Shown here: one piece after another, positions 1-11,998 of the stretch
Layout: every line of letters begins with the position of its first letter
How positions within the stretch are numbered: the first letter of the stretch is position 1
NCBI RefSeq assembly: GCF_047948215.1
Contig: NC_134456.1
Coordinates: forward strand, 62,639,529 to 62,703,528
Direction: 5' to 3'
Source of the DNA: Lycorma delicatula
Lineage: Eukaryota > Arthropoda > Insecta > Hemiptera > Fulgoridae
Length of the DNA: 64,000 bases
Notes under the pieces: model-generated
Seen by the model: the letters and a program-made list of their open reading frames with translations, nothing else
Database searches by the model: none
What the model was told of the DNA's origin: nothing
Position numbers and translations under genes: made by a program

Positions 1-130
1 GTTGCCGGCCTCCGTGGTGCGAGTGGTAGCGTACCGGTCTTTCATCCGGAGGTCCCGGGTTCGAATCCCGGTCAGGCGTGGCATTTTCACACACGCAACA
101 AATCATTCATCTCATCCTTGAGGCGGACGC
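1..130 (+). repeat. tRNA-derived SINE, family 2 (copy 1)
   Basis: A tRNA-like head: a D-arm-like GCGAGTGGTAGCG stretch, a CCGG...CCGG anticodon-stem-like pair, and a perfect T-arm (CCGGG-TTCGAAT-CCCGG) whose B box GGTTCGAATCC lies at 58-68. The sequence continues past the T-arm into GTCAGGCGTGGCATTTT, which recurs in the copies at 11240 and 62713. That shared downstream part makes it a SINE rather than a functional tRNA gene. The 5' edge is at or beyond the window start, and the 3' boundary is uncertain (possibly up to about 200). Confidence 0.7.
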
Positions 131-756
131 AAAGTAAGATCCGACCGGCGGGCTGAGACGGGAAAACCCGTTAGATTATAGGACACTCCCCCTGGACTGT
201 GTTATACTTAACTGCAGGATCCGGCCCAGGGGAAAAGGTGAAAAGAAAAAAGTGTGCTGAGTTGAGTTCCAGTGAAAACTCTGAGGAAGGTGGTGGTAAT
301 TAACTCCGAAAGGGCTTTAGAAAAACAAATTTCTGCGATTTGAAATTTTAATGACTTGTGATAGTTAAAAAATATTTCATCATAGTCTTCCACAAAGCTG
401 ATTTTTGTTGTGAAGTCTAGAAAATCTTTTCAATTTTTGTACTGAAAAATTGTTGGACATGCATTTCGATTTCTATTAATAACTGAGATAACATTATCAA
501 TATAATGAATTAGTTGAATCGATTCGGAAAATGGCCGGTGAGAAAAAGAAATGTTACGTCACAAAATATTTCGTCGTTGTTGATTGTTAACTAAATTATA
601 ACGACTTGACTATTATGAAATGTATGTTTTCTGAAATATAATTTTTAATTTTGTAAGTTAAGATATCTTATTAACTAGTTTTTTACCTTACGAAAAATTT
701 TAAGAACTTATTTAATGTATCCATATGTAAATTATGAGATTTAAAGAAAAACTTAC
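131..756. other. unassigned AT-rich stretch, possibly intron of the minus-strand gene
   Basis: No convincing gene is visible. If the exon at 757-825 is real, this stretch is the beginning of its first intron on the minus strand. A pyrimidine-rich run ending in CTGCAG on the minus strand near 213-255 could be an acceptor, but the sequence after it stops within about 12 codons in the frame checked, so no second exon is called. Confidence 0.3.
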
Positions 757-825
757 CTGTACAGGACGAGGAGCTCCAGTCATGTTGGTTAATCCAACCA
801 ATCCGGTCAAGGGCTTAGTTTTCAT
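757..825 (-). CDS. candidate first coding exon (23 codons), NDUFA5-like N-terminus?
   Basis: On the minus strand an ATG at 825 opens 23 codons, MKTKPLTGLVGLTNMTGAPR then PVQ, and stops exactly at a perfect donor CAG|GTAAGT (intron from 756 downward), phase 0. Codon use is less AT-biased than the surroundings. The TGLVGL motif near the N-terminus resembles NDUFA5, the 13-kDa accessory subunit of mitochondrial complex I, whose N-terminus reads close to KKTTGLVGL. The residues after it do not match the usual NPH segment, so the identity is tentative. The following exons would lie at lower coordinates or outside the window. Exon existence is moderately likely; the name is a guess. Confidence 0.45.
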
Positions 826-1939
826 AATGAATGCATTTAAGCTCAGAAATATTTAAATAAATTTTATTTCGCTCTTAATTTTATTTATCATTCCTGTAAA
901 ATCCAGTCAATTGGAAAGTGATTAGCAAATGGACTTCTGTACAGACTGATTTCTAGATTTGATTCCGAAATGGTTTACGCCTATTGTTTTATTCATCTTT
1001 ATCTTCATCGTTTAAATACACAAATGGCATAGATCAGCGATCGGTAAAATTAAATTTAAACAAGCCACGTCCCATAATTTTATGTTGTACAATTTTATTT
1101 TTAGTTCATTTGTAAAATAAATAAATAAAAGATATCTTGAACATGTTGATAGGACTTGGTAAAAAAAACATGCAGTAGTTTTTTAATTTTTAAATAGCAA
1201 ATTCAACATTTGAAGCCTCTGAGACTACATTCAACGATCAAAATTTAAAAAAAAAATCTAGTTGAGGATGTCCATTTTTATATTTGTTTACAGTGATAAT
1301 TTTGATCCTATGAAAATGGTACACCTTGTTAGTAAGGTTACATTTTTATTAAATTAATGAGATAAAAAAGTGTTCTCATAATGAACTTCTTATTGAATAA
1401 AATGAGGTCGTACAAATATTCCGTATTAAAACTAATATGTTTGTAGACAGTTGAATCGTAATTTGACCATTCATTTATACTTTTATTAAACATCTGAGTT
1501 CTATTCATTACTACTTGGAAACATAATTTGAACACAGAGAACACGGTGTGATATCATTATTTTTAATGAACACAGGGTAATTATAGTAAACAAAGAACAA
1601 CGAACTCGTCGTTGAGTGCGAATAAAGGATATGATTTTCTTGAACCCAAATAAAAAAAGATAGGCCAGCTTCAAATGAACAAACATATATTTTTTATGAA
1701 TTATAATTCGTAATTATAATAATTTAAAAAAAAGAAATATCTATTAAAACGGATGTAGTTTTATTTCTTACCTGATGTGATTATTTACCGAATATTAAAA
1801 TTGTATTAATTTAATATTTTTAAGCCAAGTTATTTAGTGGTTTTTCGTGCTGACACCTCATAGATTAATTTTTAGGGGTAGTATCATAAATTTTATGTGA
1901 GAGAGGTGTTAGTATTTAGTAAATTTTATAAAACAATTT
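826..1939. other. AT-rich DNA with no recognisable gene
   Basis: The part nearest 826 would be the 5' UTR or promoter side of the minus-strand exon. Short ORFs on the minus strand (about 1338-1686) are low-complexity and look like chance. Confidence 0.3.
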
Positions 1940-2007
1940 ATATATGTTAAACATAATCATCACGAGAAACAGTAAAGTTTCTCGTGATGATTATGTTTAA
2001 CATATAT
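1940..2007. repeat. perfect 31-bp inverted repeat with 6-nt loop
   Basis: Arms 1940-1970 and 1977-2007 are exactly complementary, separated by AGTAAA. The stem carries the motif ATCATCACGAGAAAC. Such a perfect long hairpin is far beyond chance even in AT-rich DNA. No flanking target duplication or transposon body was seen. Confidence 0.9.
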
Positions 2008-2565
2008 TTTTCATAATAGAAGTGCTTGAATTTGTTGCGTAATGTTATCTGTACCCGTTTTCTTTTTGATGTTAAATATATTAGAAATACCACCTGATGT
2101 ATTAGTTGAATCAGCCAGAATTACTCTGTCCAGTAGTAATGATGTATAACTAGCTTATGTTCTGAACAGAGACAGCGCAGGTATCATCTGAATTTAGATA
2201 AATTTCATGTAGTGGTCTGTTGTACTATTTATTCATAGAAGAAGCTACTTTGGTTCAGTGAAGAAGACAACGAAAAACGATTTATTCCTATTATGGAGTG
2301 GATGTTTTTAACTTTTGTAAACGACTGATATATTTGGAATTGTGTTTGTTTACGGAAACTACCTACAAACTTTTGATTCTATCTCGCAGCCAACAGATTT
2401 AATAATCGGTTAATAAAGTATTTTGTTCTTTATGCAGCGTTACTTTTACGAAACTAAAGATTTTAGTTTGGTCCTTCGGGTTTCTATATGGCGTTTAATT
2501 TGGCTATGAATTTAAGTTATTTAAGTAAAAGATGTAGCCAGTATATTGAAATATTTGCATGCTTT
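2008..2565. other. unassigned AT-rich stretch
   Basis: No gene, RNA or repeat family was recognised between the hairpin and the retroelement insertion. Confidence 0.3.
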
Positions 2566-2809
2566 AGCTTTACCTGCTAACCTTCATGTGTATGGGCGCT
2601 TATCTCCTTCGGAAGTAATGCTTTACAAGCTGTTCCAGGAGGGGCTGGTCACCAGGGGTGGAGGTTTAGTCGGTAGTGCGCAGCAATATATCCGCCTTTT
2701 TTTACTATTTTGCGGAACCTGTTACTGAGTCCGACACTTCTTCGGCGCCCGTAAATGGGGTTCCTCCACCTCAAAAAAACAAAAACAAAAAAGCTTTACC
2801 TGCTAACCT
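2566..2809 (+). mobile_element. 5'-truncated non-LTR-type insertion with 18-bp target duplication
   Basis: The 18-bp sequence AGCTTTACCTGCTAACCT occurs at 2566-2583 and again at 2792-2809. Between the two copies lie 208 bp that are much more GC-rich than the flanks and end in an A-rich tail (CAAAAAAACAAAAACAAAA). A long target duplication plus a 3' A-tail is the signature of target-primed retrotransposition, so this is the 3' end of a LINE, or a SINE mobilised by one. The insert contains GTTTAGTCGGTAGTGCGC and CCGACACTTCTTCGGCG. An ORF that spans part of it (2546-2728) starts in the flank and is not a gene. The clade is not identified. Confidence 0.8.
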
Positions 2810-4050
2810 AAATTAAGCAGACCTAATAATTTTTTAGTAAACATCGTCAGGAAAACTAATACAAAAAAATATGTACTGCATCTAGAACACATTAAGCTTA
2901 ATGCTGTTAATAAGGTATATTAGAATCTGTTTTAATGAAATAATTTTTCATAAAATTAATAATACTAATAATGTTTTTATAAAATAAATTTAAAAAATGA
3001 AGTAAAATTGTGTTTATAATAATAAATAAGGTCAAATTCGATGTTTATCGTTTTATGAATATTCTTATTATACTATAGTTATTATTCTTATAATAACCTA
3101 TAGTTATGCTTATTATAGTTGTAGGTATAACATGCCTGTTATATAGCGTGGATTTTTAAAAATGATTTTATTATCGCATGGCAGATACAAGTCACTGATA
3201 TCTGTAACGTCCGTTTCTTACAAAATTAGATTTTATCTAAAGGATCTCTAATAGTGTTTTGTTACATAACAATGTTTTTTTTATTTCATTGAGCTTAAAG
3301 GTAAGAGTTGTGAGGCCGTTAACCGTACAACATATTCAAGGACATAAAATATTTTTTCTCGATTTATTACTTTATTTGTTTATAGCACTATAAAATTCTA
3401 TTAGCAATGATTGTTTATGTATAACATTTCTTTTTCTTCACAAGTACATTTTTCACATGATTGTACCATTTTTCTGTATTAATTTATTAATATTTTAATA
3501 AATTCATTTTGTTTTTTAAATTTTAATATGATAAATTTAATAAAAAGTTAATTTGATGAGTACAATTTGCTCGCTAAATGAATATAAACTTCACTTAAGA
3601 TAGAAACAGTATCAAATTCATTAAATGTTTACATGGTTAATGAATATTATATTGCTAACTTGAGATTAGTTTGACTTCCTTTCAATTTTGATTGCACAGC
3701 GAAGTGCAAAAATTCATATTATATGTGCAATACTCTAAGCGGCATACTTAAATAATAGCGTATAAAATGTTTTCCGTAAAGATTTGGTATTGTATAAATT
3801 TCTACTTGCCAACAATTTAAAATTTGTAAATCCTAGTACTTTATATATTTAATACTATTTTAGGTTAAATCTATTTATATTATATTATTTTAATATTTTT
3901 TTAGGTTAAATCTATTCCATAATAGTCGCAAACATGACGTTACTGTCTTACTGATGTACGAATTAATTTTATTTGACGACTGACTATTGTGAACATAACA
4001 CTTTAATTTAAAAACTATTATTGATTTGAATTTAAATTAATATCTTTTAG
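2810..4050. other. unassigned AT-rich stretch
   Basis: Very AT-rich with short local duplications, for example TAGGTTAAATCTAT near 3860 and again near 3902. No gene seen. Confidence 0.3.
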
Positions 4051-4113
4051 AAAATACCTGAAGATGAAGTATCAGCTCCGAAAGTAGTAGGATTTACACT
4101 TTTTAAATTGTTG
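4051..4113 (+). CDS. possible 21-codon internal exon (weak)
   Basis: An open stretch, KIPEDEVSAPKVVGFTLFKL then L, lies between TATCTTTTAG and TTG|GTAAGT, in phase 0 at both ends. The splice sites are good, but the piece is only 63 bp and no family is securely recognised. The VGF..LFKL pattern vaguely recalls the N-terminal leader of ABCB transporters, but no other exon of such a gene was found nearby. Chance is a real possibility. Confidence 0.2.
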
Positions 4114-4868
4114 GTAAGTGGAAATTAAATTTATGCAATTGTATTAATACTAACGGTGACAAATGCTTAGTAAATTATAAATCTAAAGATTTGGTATATC
4201 TGTTCATTACATGATAGAAATATACTAAGACGTATTTAAAATTCAACATGAGGCAAACCGTTTCATACAGACTACTCTATGAAGTATTTATTTTTACGGA
4301 ATGAATGTTATGTTGGATTCCTTACATTTAAATCTGTCTATACTTTAATGTTATATTTCGTATGAAATATAATAAATAAACTTCCTACTTTAACTATGAT
4401 GTATTGAATCTGTTGCGCGCGCGAGTGTGTAGAGGAGAGATAAAGAAATACATGGTAATATAAAACTGTAAAATTGAATATTTCTGGGCGTTGTGAATCA
4501 AGTTAAAAAAGTAATACTTTATGTTAGAAAATATATGGTGTACTGTGTATATGTTTCTTATAATTTGTTCGGTCTGTCAAAACTTGGTGCTTCTCCGTGA
4601 GAACATAAATAAAATGAGAGACCGTAAGAGAAAGAAAAAATCATTTTAATCCATCTGCAAAAAAAAAAAAATAATAATTGAAACTTTATATTTTTAAAAA
4701 TCTTATCTTTTTTAAAGCTAGGTGATTGTGTCTGTTAAATCGTAATATTTTGTGTTTTTTTTATTATCCAAGTCTATGAATTGGGGACCGATCATTGGTG
4801 TGTTGATTTTTTAACGGTAACGGAGTGCCTTGGAAGGTGTCCATTTTCTTTGCACAGAAAGCATTTAA
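4114..4868. other. unassigned AT-rich stretch with short GCGCGCGCG run
   Basis: Nothing recognised apart from a GCGCGCGCGAGTGTGT tract near 4416-4431, a compound alternating purine-pyrimidine motif seen again near 55500 and 56664. Confidence 0.3.
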
Positions 4869-5141
4869 CTATATCTGTCGTAGGATATATCCAATATGTG
4901 GTGTCGTAATTAATTTGTAACGACTTCTAAGATTATTTACGACTTCTGGGGGTTTATTTACGTCTTTGTTCTTTTTGGGAAACATGTCACTCTGGGCCGC
5001 TGCTGAGTAGTTGTTGGTTCTGGTTTGTGTTGCAGGAACACTGAGTACGAAATTGTTTAAATAACTCCTGTAGTCAGAGACCATCGGTTGGGATAATTTG
5101 TTGCCTTTTAAGTGCAACAAATAATTACTTATTACTAACAC
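4869..5141 (-). CDS. unassigned 90-codon ORF
   Basis: An open frame of 90 codons starting MLVISNYLLHLKGNKL and ending IGYILRQI. It is unusually long for such AT-rich DNA and has a more balanced composition than most frames here (a stretch with PATQTRTNNYSAAAQS). I recognise no domain. It could be a chance ORF, a host exon or transposon debris. Confidence 0.2.
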   Translation of the reverse strand: MLVISNYLLHLKGNKLSQPMVSDYRSYLNNFVLSVPATQTRTNNYSAAAQSDMFPKKNKDVNKPPEVVNNLRSRYKLITTPHIGYILRQI

Positions 5142-7282
5142 TTTTCACTGTGGGACACTTTTTCATATCAATACGGACACTAAATACACTCGAAGATATT
5201 TTGTCACTCGCGTTGTAGAGATTTGTGTTTACTATACTCGTGAAACAAGTCTTGAATCGCTTATTGCTTTTGTTTTTTTTTATTGGCGTTTAATATTTTC
5301 GCAGTAATCTCTGCTTCATCAGAACTTAAAGTTGATTAAATTCATCGTTTAAATAAATAGTCATAGAGATGTGTGTTTACTATTTCAATCAGCTGATTCT
5401 ATAAATATTTATTTTATGCCGATACGAATGTCACTTCGATATTTTATTTTTTAAACGACCGTTAATCATTTATTAGATATCTCTTCATCGTTTTTCATTT
5501 TGGTAAGAGTATATTAACTCTTTTTGTATCTCTATATTTTAACTTTTTTCTGTTAATTTTAATGAAATATTGTTGTTATATTCCTGTATCAAAACATTGT
5601 AAAGGATTATACGTATTATTTAGTATATATTTACTTAATAAAAGGACTCTTTTCAGAAAAAAGGTCGTTTATTTATATTTTTTTTTATTAACTCCTTAAA
5701 ATTTTTCATTAAAAAAAATTAAAAGATTTTATTTTTAATTCGTGGTTTTCGTTTTATTAAAACAAATTTGCTAAGAATTGATATTTCTAATGCGGTATGT
5801 GACGTAATCTTTTATGCGTTTTCTTTAATATTTCAAGCGTTATTTCAAAAGTTTGTTTTTTTTTTTACGATATGCATCTTACGAATCGCTGGATGGGAGA
5901 GTTAAGTTTTATAACACGATAAACCTTTTTCTTTTCTTCGTTATTCTTTACTCGGTTTTCAATTTATTTGATGGGATAATGCAAAAATTTCAGAAAATGA
6001 TTCATATAAAGTGTCCCATTTTTCTAAGTTTTCCCAGTAGTGGAATTTCAACGTTCTGTAAGAGTTCATATAAATAACTTTATAAAACATCTCTTGCATA
6101 AACAGCATTATAAAGATATTATTGTAAAATATCGAAGAATAGTTTTTATCAGTCGTTTAAATTCTTTAAAATAGATATTTCCAACGGTCAGTTGCAATAT
6201 GGCGGTAATTTTTTAAACTTTTAATTCGGCTCTGAGTAAAAATTGGAAAATATTTGCACTGAATCTTCTTTAAACATTATTACGATATGTACAGAATTTT
6301 ATAGTTTAATTAATGTCAATAAGTGGTAATAAGGTTGTTAAAGAAACTTTGATGTTGAAGCCGGTGGAAATCTGGACCGCTTATTAGGAAAGAGTACTCT
6401 CATTTCACTCAAAATGTCTATATTGTACATACTACTCTGTATAGCTTTTTCGTTGTGGTAATCACCTGTAAGGCATCTGCATTCATTTCTTACAAATTTT
6501 ACCATTTTTAATGAAAATGTTCTTTTCCTTTACAATAGTTAATTCATCGTAATTTCTAACGCTCTTCTTTAAATAAATTGATGCTCATCAGAAGAATATG
6601 GATAAGAAGATGAGAAGAAGGTTTAATACTATATAAAGTTTATTTTGTTCAATTTATTGGTTCGTAAAGTTAAAACACTTTAATTAGTTTTTTTTTTTTA
6701 ATGCAAAGTAGTACTATAATGGAACTATTTTCCTAATTTTATAAATATTACCTCTAGCTTCCCTTTATCTTTTATTTGTATCTTGTTGGTATCTGTTTTA
6801 CTGAGATATAACGAAAGATGATGCTGTGTTTAGACCACAAAGATTATCGATATAAATTCGTAAATAATTGATAGCTCATTTCTAAGCTTATTTTTTCCTC
6901 GGTTAATTTATCAACAATACGCTTTGTAAAAATTAATTGTATATTTTGGAGTTAGCAAATCTTAATTAATAAAAAAGTACCCGATTGATTGAATCGATCA
7001 GTCAATCAACATATCAGGAACATTATCTTTGGGATAATATCAGGAATATTATACTACATAATTTTTTTTGTAGTTTCTAACCTTTTATTTCAGGAGTCCC
7101 ACGAGTTTTATAAAAAAATTATTCCATTTTTGAACCACGTAGCGAAATAGCTCAAATAATGTACGGAATTTTAAATTCAGTTTTATCTTTTATACAGTAC
7201 GGCGTAATTATTTAATTGTGCTTTACTAATTAGGGAACAATCTGCAGCATTTGTTGTAAAATAAAATATTAGTATATAAACA
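5142..7282. other. unassigned AT-rich stretch
   Basis: Long T-rich tracts. The ORF at 5853-6077 is low-complexity. Nothing was assigned to a gene or repeat family. Confidence 0.3.
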
Positions 7283-7460
7283 ATATATACAGAGTGTCTT
7301 TTAAAGGTGAGGCCAAACTCTATGAAGTGATTCTATTTAACATACTAAAGGAAAAATGTCCAGTGAACATAGGTCCGAAAACGCATGTTTTTCTGTCTGT
7401 CTGCCATTTTGTGTTTTTAAAAAAAAAATTGTTTCAACAACTACTGGAGATAACGCAGTG
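7283..7460. repeat. candidate dispersed repeat beginning ACAGAGTGTCTTTT
   Basis: A block starting TATATACAGAGTGTCTTTTA and running through GTCCAGTGAACATAGGTCCG has a composition unlike its flanks. The head ACAGAGTGTC recurs at about 7509 directly before a (TA)n tract. Heads of the ACAGGGTGTCC type are common in insect repeats (recollection, not checked). Extent and class are uncertain, and the overlapping ORFs are not genes. Confidence 0.35.
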
Positions 7461-7502
7461 CAATTTTGTACTCATATATTCTATGTGTATTATATATATT
7501 AT

Positions 7503-7542
7503 ATACATACAGAGTGTCCTTTATATATATATATATATATTG
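7503..7542. repeat. TA-rich microsatellite
   Basis: Interrupted TA repeat following a second ACAGAGTGTCC motif. Confidence 0.8.
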
Positions 7543-8159
7543 ATTTTTCAATAAAATTTGATTTTTTAAACTAATTTTGTGTTAAATTATAACGAAAGGT
7601 AAGGGATGCCGTATTTTCAGCTATCCTCTTTATAAAGTGATTATGTCTGTTTATCCGCGTAAATCACTGACAATTTTGTTTTATTCCACACGAATTTTTT
7701 TATTTAGTTACTATCACTAGGTAATTGTTAGTCTATGAGAATGTACAACGAGAGATAAATCACTCATGACATGTCGCACGCTCTAGTTCAGTCACTTGTA
7801 AGTGAAATAAAGTGTCACAGTTTCTATCGCGGTTCGACCTTCACCTCTACTTGCGGCATCATTATCCTCCTTCCTACGTGCAGTCACCGATTCACACCTT
7901 TTATTATTCTTCTTAATCCTTTATATACTTAACCGTTTTCTTTATCAATAGCAAATTATATTTCCATTCAGTCACCCACTGAATTCATTAGCTGTTTTTT
8001 TTTTATGATCGTAATTCTGTATACTATATAAGGAAATTTTAATGCTCGATAATACCGTAATGGTTGTCTTTGTGATAAATAGCTTTAGATTTATGATGTT
8101 TGTACCCAGTTATTTAGATTGGATTTAGATGTATTTTATATATACATTAATTTAAAAAA
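7543..8159. other. unassigned stretch
   Basis: A somewhat GC-richer block at about 7735-7880 (ACTCATGACATGTCGCACGC and CGCGGTTCGACCTTCACC) stands out and may be repeat debris. No class was recognised. Confidence 0.3.
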
Positions 8160-8905
8160 AAAAAACCATTTCGGCACGCCGGAAGGCGGAGGTAGATTTT
8201 ACTGGAGCTACGTAGGGGATAAAAAAGCTTTATACGTTAATATTAAAAAATTCAAATTTACAAATTTAGCCCCATCTTCTTACAATTCCAGCAACATTTC
8301 GGGCATCCCTTGCCTTAATGGTTGGTTATATAAAAAATTGTTTCAGACAAAACTTTTAGGTAATGTTTAGAGGACTATTTTTAACGACTATTTTAAACAG
8401 ATCCTTTACTGTGCCTATTAAGGGAGGTATGATTTTTTTTTCGAAACCCCATTTTTCCCCACCTCCTGGGCTGATGGGTGGTATCAAAAAACCTTACTTA
8501 GATAAGTTTTAGGCCCTTATCCAAAGAATAGTAAGAACTTTAAACGAATTCAATATTTTACTTAATAAGAAAATTATAGCGATATTTTCTTTTTTTTTGG
8601 AAAAAACCTCCCCATTTCCACCTCCATGGTCCGATTTTGCCCATTAACGAACTCGACCGAGATTTTGGGTCGTTATATTTTATGGATCAATTTGAAAGTG
8701 ATTGGCGCAAAATTACGGCAGTTATTGTGCTCACAAGAGTGAAAAAAAATTATATATATAAGCTTTTTAACTAACGGTGGTTTTGGGTGTGGGGGTTGTG
8801 AAACGCGAAGATATGTCGAAATTTTCTGGCAGTTGAATCATGGTACCCATTACAATAGGTAGCTTTCTTTTGAAATATACCTCATACGAATGGGAAAAAG
8901 ATCAT
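8160..8905. repeat. candidate unclassified dispersed repeat, about 750 bp
   Basis: A block of moderate GC with motifs such as CCATTTCGGCACGCCGGAAG, CCACCTCCTGGGCTGATGGG and CCCATTTCCACCTCCATGG between AT-rich flanks. It begins right after a poly-A run. No second copy occurs in this window, so calling it a repeat is inference from composition. The 83-codon ORF at 8119-8370 lies partly inside it and has no recognisable domain. Confidence 0.35.
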
Positions 8906-9042
8906 TAATCTGAAAAGTTAGTTGTTATCAGATGCTTTTATTAAAAAAATTTACCGATTCTGTATTCTGTAACTGTAATATTTACACTAGAACAACACAA
9001 CTGAAGAGGATAAAATTTGATTTGAAGCAAAAATTAAATTAA

Positions 9043-9049
<7 letters not shown>

Positions 9050-9107
<58 letters not shown>
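9050..9107. repeat. (AT)n microsatellite
   Basis: Almost uninterrupted AT dinucleotides for about 58 bp. Confidence 0.95.
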
Positions 9108-9110
<3 letters not shown>

Positions 9111-11240
9111 CGAAAATTTCACAAAAAATTAAATAGAAAAATCTGTCATTAATTATTATTTTCTTATATCAGCATTTGAATGTTTTAATATCTTTAGAAA
9201 ACTTATTTCTAGGTGGTAAAACAGGGAAAAGTTAATTGTTTTGTTCCAAAGTAAAAACGTTTGTTAAAAAAATTGGTATACGAGTATATACCAATTGTTT
9301 TTGTTCTTTAAAGTAAATATTTATTTGTAATCAAAATTTCATTTCTTGTGAATTTTTCTGGAATTACAATCGAGATTGATTCACTAACTTTGAACCTGAC
9401 CCAGAATAAAGCGAGCTATTGAGAAAGGAACCGTCCCAACACAAGAGGTCAACTTAGCATACCTTAAAGTTATTAGAGCAATACACTTTGTGATCATTAG
9501 AAATAATTCGCTGGATTATTGGAAACGAAATATATGAGAACCGCAACGCTAGGAGACATGTTGAAGGGGCTAATAATGCCACAAAACTCAGTGGGAGATC
9601 ACTGCTTAAATGAAAATTTTTTCACCTTATCTCCAGCCGAAAATATTTAAGCTAGCTACCATGTCGCGGCGACAACTAATCTGAAAATGTCGTTATGAAT
9701 TGATAAACCACTTGGTTTATCTCATGAGCGGATGTAAAAAATTCTGACATTATTTTATCAGTTAATTCTTTTCCGCTTATGACTCTGATATGAGTTGTGA
9801 GGTTTTAATTAATTCTTTTAAAATGTTTGGATTTATTTTACAACATATAAATATATATTTAATTATTTAAAATTTGTATTATTTTTTCTAATATTCGTCA
9901 TGGATTACTTTTGCTAGCTTAATTAAATTATTGTGTCTAAACATGTAAATTTTTATGATTGGTGAAATGAAGTCCTTTGATGAACACTCTTATAATCTCT
10001 TATAAATCCATTTTTACCATTTCAGGGATAAATATAAATGCTGCATCAAAAATATTATTAGAAATGTGATAAAATTTGTGTTAATTCTGAAATTTTTTTT
10101 GTATTTTTTTATTTTATTATATTCTAAAATTGTCTTTCCTTTTTAATTAGTAGTTAGCTACATATGTTTAATAGGTACAAAGTAGAGGAAAATTGTAATA
10201 TTTTCCTCTACATATTTTCATATGTCTGTATACAATCGGGTCGACAACCCCTGCGTGTATATGCACGCCCACATAACTGGGCCGCGTGCTATGTGAATAA
10301 ACAACGCCCAATAACAGAAAGTGACAAGTCTAACCTTGGCGGTTCTTTTGTATACCAGCTGATAACTTGAATGACCGTCTATTGTGTATCAACTAGCTAC
10401 ACTTTTGCTTTCTGTAGCACTCACTGATTTTACTTTCAGTCAAATCATCGACGTGAAATGTTTATTTTACAATAAAATTAGACAAACTGTTGGTATTGTT
10501 GTATATTTCTAATGTGTAAAATCGCACGCAATATTTTTTCGACCTACAGAATAAATTCACAGCTGTTAAAAGGATGGTGAAAGCAAATAAAACACTATTG
10601 AAATAGGATATTATCTAAAACATTTTTTCTTTCCATATTATTTAACATATAAACTATCATTGTTACTTAGTCGCGTTATTTATTTTTTTCCATTTAGTTT
10701 GTGCCGAATATCGTCCGTAATGATGGAGGAAAAATTGAGAACGGCCTTAGAGTATTCTCCAATATTTTATTTTCCATTACCTAAACACGAATTCAAAGAA
10801 ATTGAAAAAAATTACTTAAAAGATACCGTTTTTACTACTTTTTATAGGAACTCTACTATATGCCCGAATTAAACTCGGAAAAATATTGTAATAATATCTC
10901 CTATTAACTACTCTTACCAATACCATCAACTATTACTAATTATTGTAAGTAATCTTTTTCAATCAGGGAATTTTTTCAAGTAATATTTCAATCAGAAAAT
11001 TTATTTTTAGATAGTTTTTTAACTTGTTTTTCTTTTTTCATTAAGAAAGTGAATGTAGAACTAAAAGTAACGTTTTTTATGAGGATGAAGTGGTATTTAA
11101 GATAAATTTGTTAAAATTTCAACTACAGTAAATTGTGTGGAAGAGAAAATATTATTTTAATTATCACAAATAACATTGACATAGTTGTTATATATTTATT
11201 TATTAAATTACATAGTAACAACAGGATTACCCCCTCATCA
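9108..11240. other. unassigned stretch
   Basis: Holds a short 10-bp inverted repeat (9271-9280 with 9287-9296). It also has a GC-richer patch at about 10228-10330 (GGGTCGACAACCCCTGCGTG and ACTGGGCCGCGTGCTATGTG) and a 53-codon open tail after a TCCATTTAG acceptor-like site (10699-10872, with MMEEKLRTALEYSPIF). None could be assigned to a family. Confidence 0.3.
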
Positions 11241-11352
11241 GTTACTAGATGATAAATGAATTTTGTAGCGTTGAAAAATGCCACGTCTGACTGGAATTCA
11301 AATCTGGGACCTCTGGATAAAAGGTTAGACGCAACCCCTCCGCCTTGTGAAC
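11240..11352 (-). repeat. tRNA-derived SINE, family 2 (copy 2)
   Basis: On the minus strand this reads GGTTGCGTCTAACCTTTTAT, then a decayed T-arm (CCCAGATTTGAATTCC), then GTCAGACGTGGCATTTTTCA. It shares its order and its post-tRNA segment with the copy at the window start. The 80-codon minus ORF at 11245-11487 is a by-product. Confidence 0.65.
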
Positions 11353-11679
11353 AGTTTCTAATAAATTAAAACAAGCTGAATATTTTGTTGGAGGTCCTGT
11401 ACATTGCTCGCATTTACCGGCGGAAAATACTTTTAATCTCTTTTTATTATAAATGTCATTCGAGAAGTAATGAAAATTTTTTTTCATTGTTATTGATATA
11501 ATATTTACCTTATGAGAACGAACATTTGTAATTTAAAAAAATAAATTACTGTTGTCTGAAACATTTGGTAAATGGCCAGATAATACAGTACGTTCTAAAG
11601 TCGCTGTGCAGTATGATTTAGAATTATGTGGTGCATTCAGTTCTTTCGGCGTTAGGTTGGTTGCTTGTAGGTTCGTTGG

Positions 11680-11998
11680 GCGTAACCCACCGGGTTGGTC
11701 TAGTGGTGAACGCGTCTTCCCAAATCAGTTGATTTGGAAGTCGAGAGTTCCAGCGTTCAAGTCCTAGTAAAGCTAGCTATTTTTAAACGGACTTGAATAC
11801 TAGATCGTGGATACCGGTGTTCTTTGGTGGTTGGGTTTCAATTAACCACACATCTCAGGTATGGTCGAACTGAGAATGTACAAGACTACTTTTCATTCAC
11901 ACTCATACATATCATCCTCATTCATCCTCTGAAGTATTATCTAAAACGGTAGTTACCGGAGGCTAAACAGGAAAAAGAAAAGGTTTCGTTGGGCGTAA
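11680..11998 (+). repeat. tRNA-derived SINE, family 1, full length, with target duplication
   Basis: The body at 11696-11981 starts CCCACCGGGTTGGTCTAGTG, where TGGTCTAGTGG is a good Pol III A box, and has the B-box-like GCGTTCAAGTCC. It ends CTAAACAGGAAAAAGAAA. The flank GGTTCGTTGGGCGTAA (11680-11695) is repeated as GGTTTCGTTGGGCGTAA (11982-11998). It is non-autonomous and must depend on a LINE for movement. A second family 1 copy starts immediately after the right duplication. Confidence 0.9.

Noticed and set aside
1..73. A functional tRNA gene at the window start
   Set aside because: The cloverleaf-like head is followed by a conserved non-tRNA segment shared with copies at 11240 and 62713, and the acceptor arm does not pair convincingly. 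It is a SINE head.
4051..4113. An ABCB transporter N-terminal exon
   Set aside because: The resemblance is limited to a short VGF..LFKL word and no transmembrane or nucleotide-binding exon is present nearby. It is kept only as a weak generic exon candidate.
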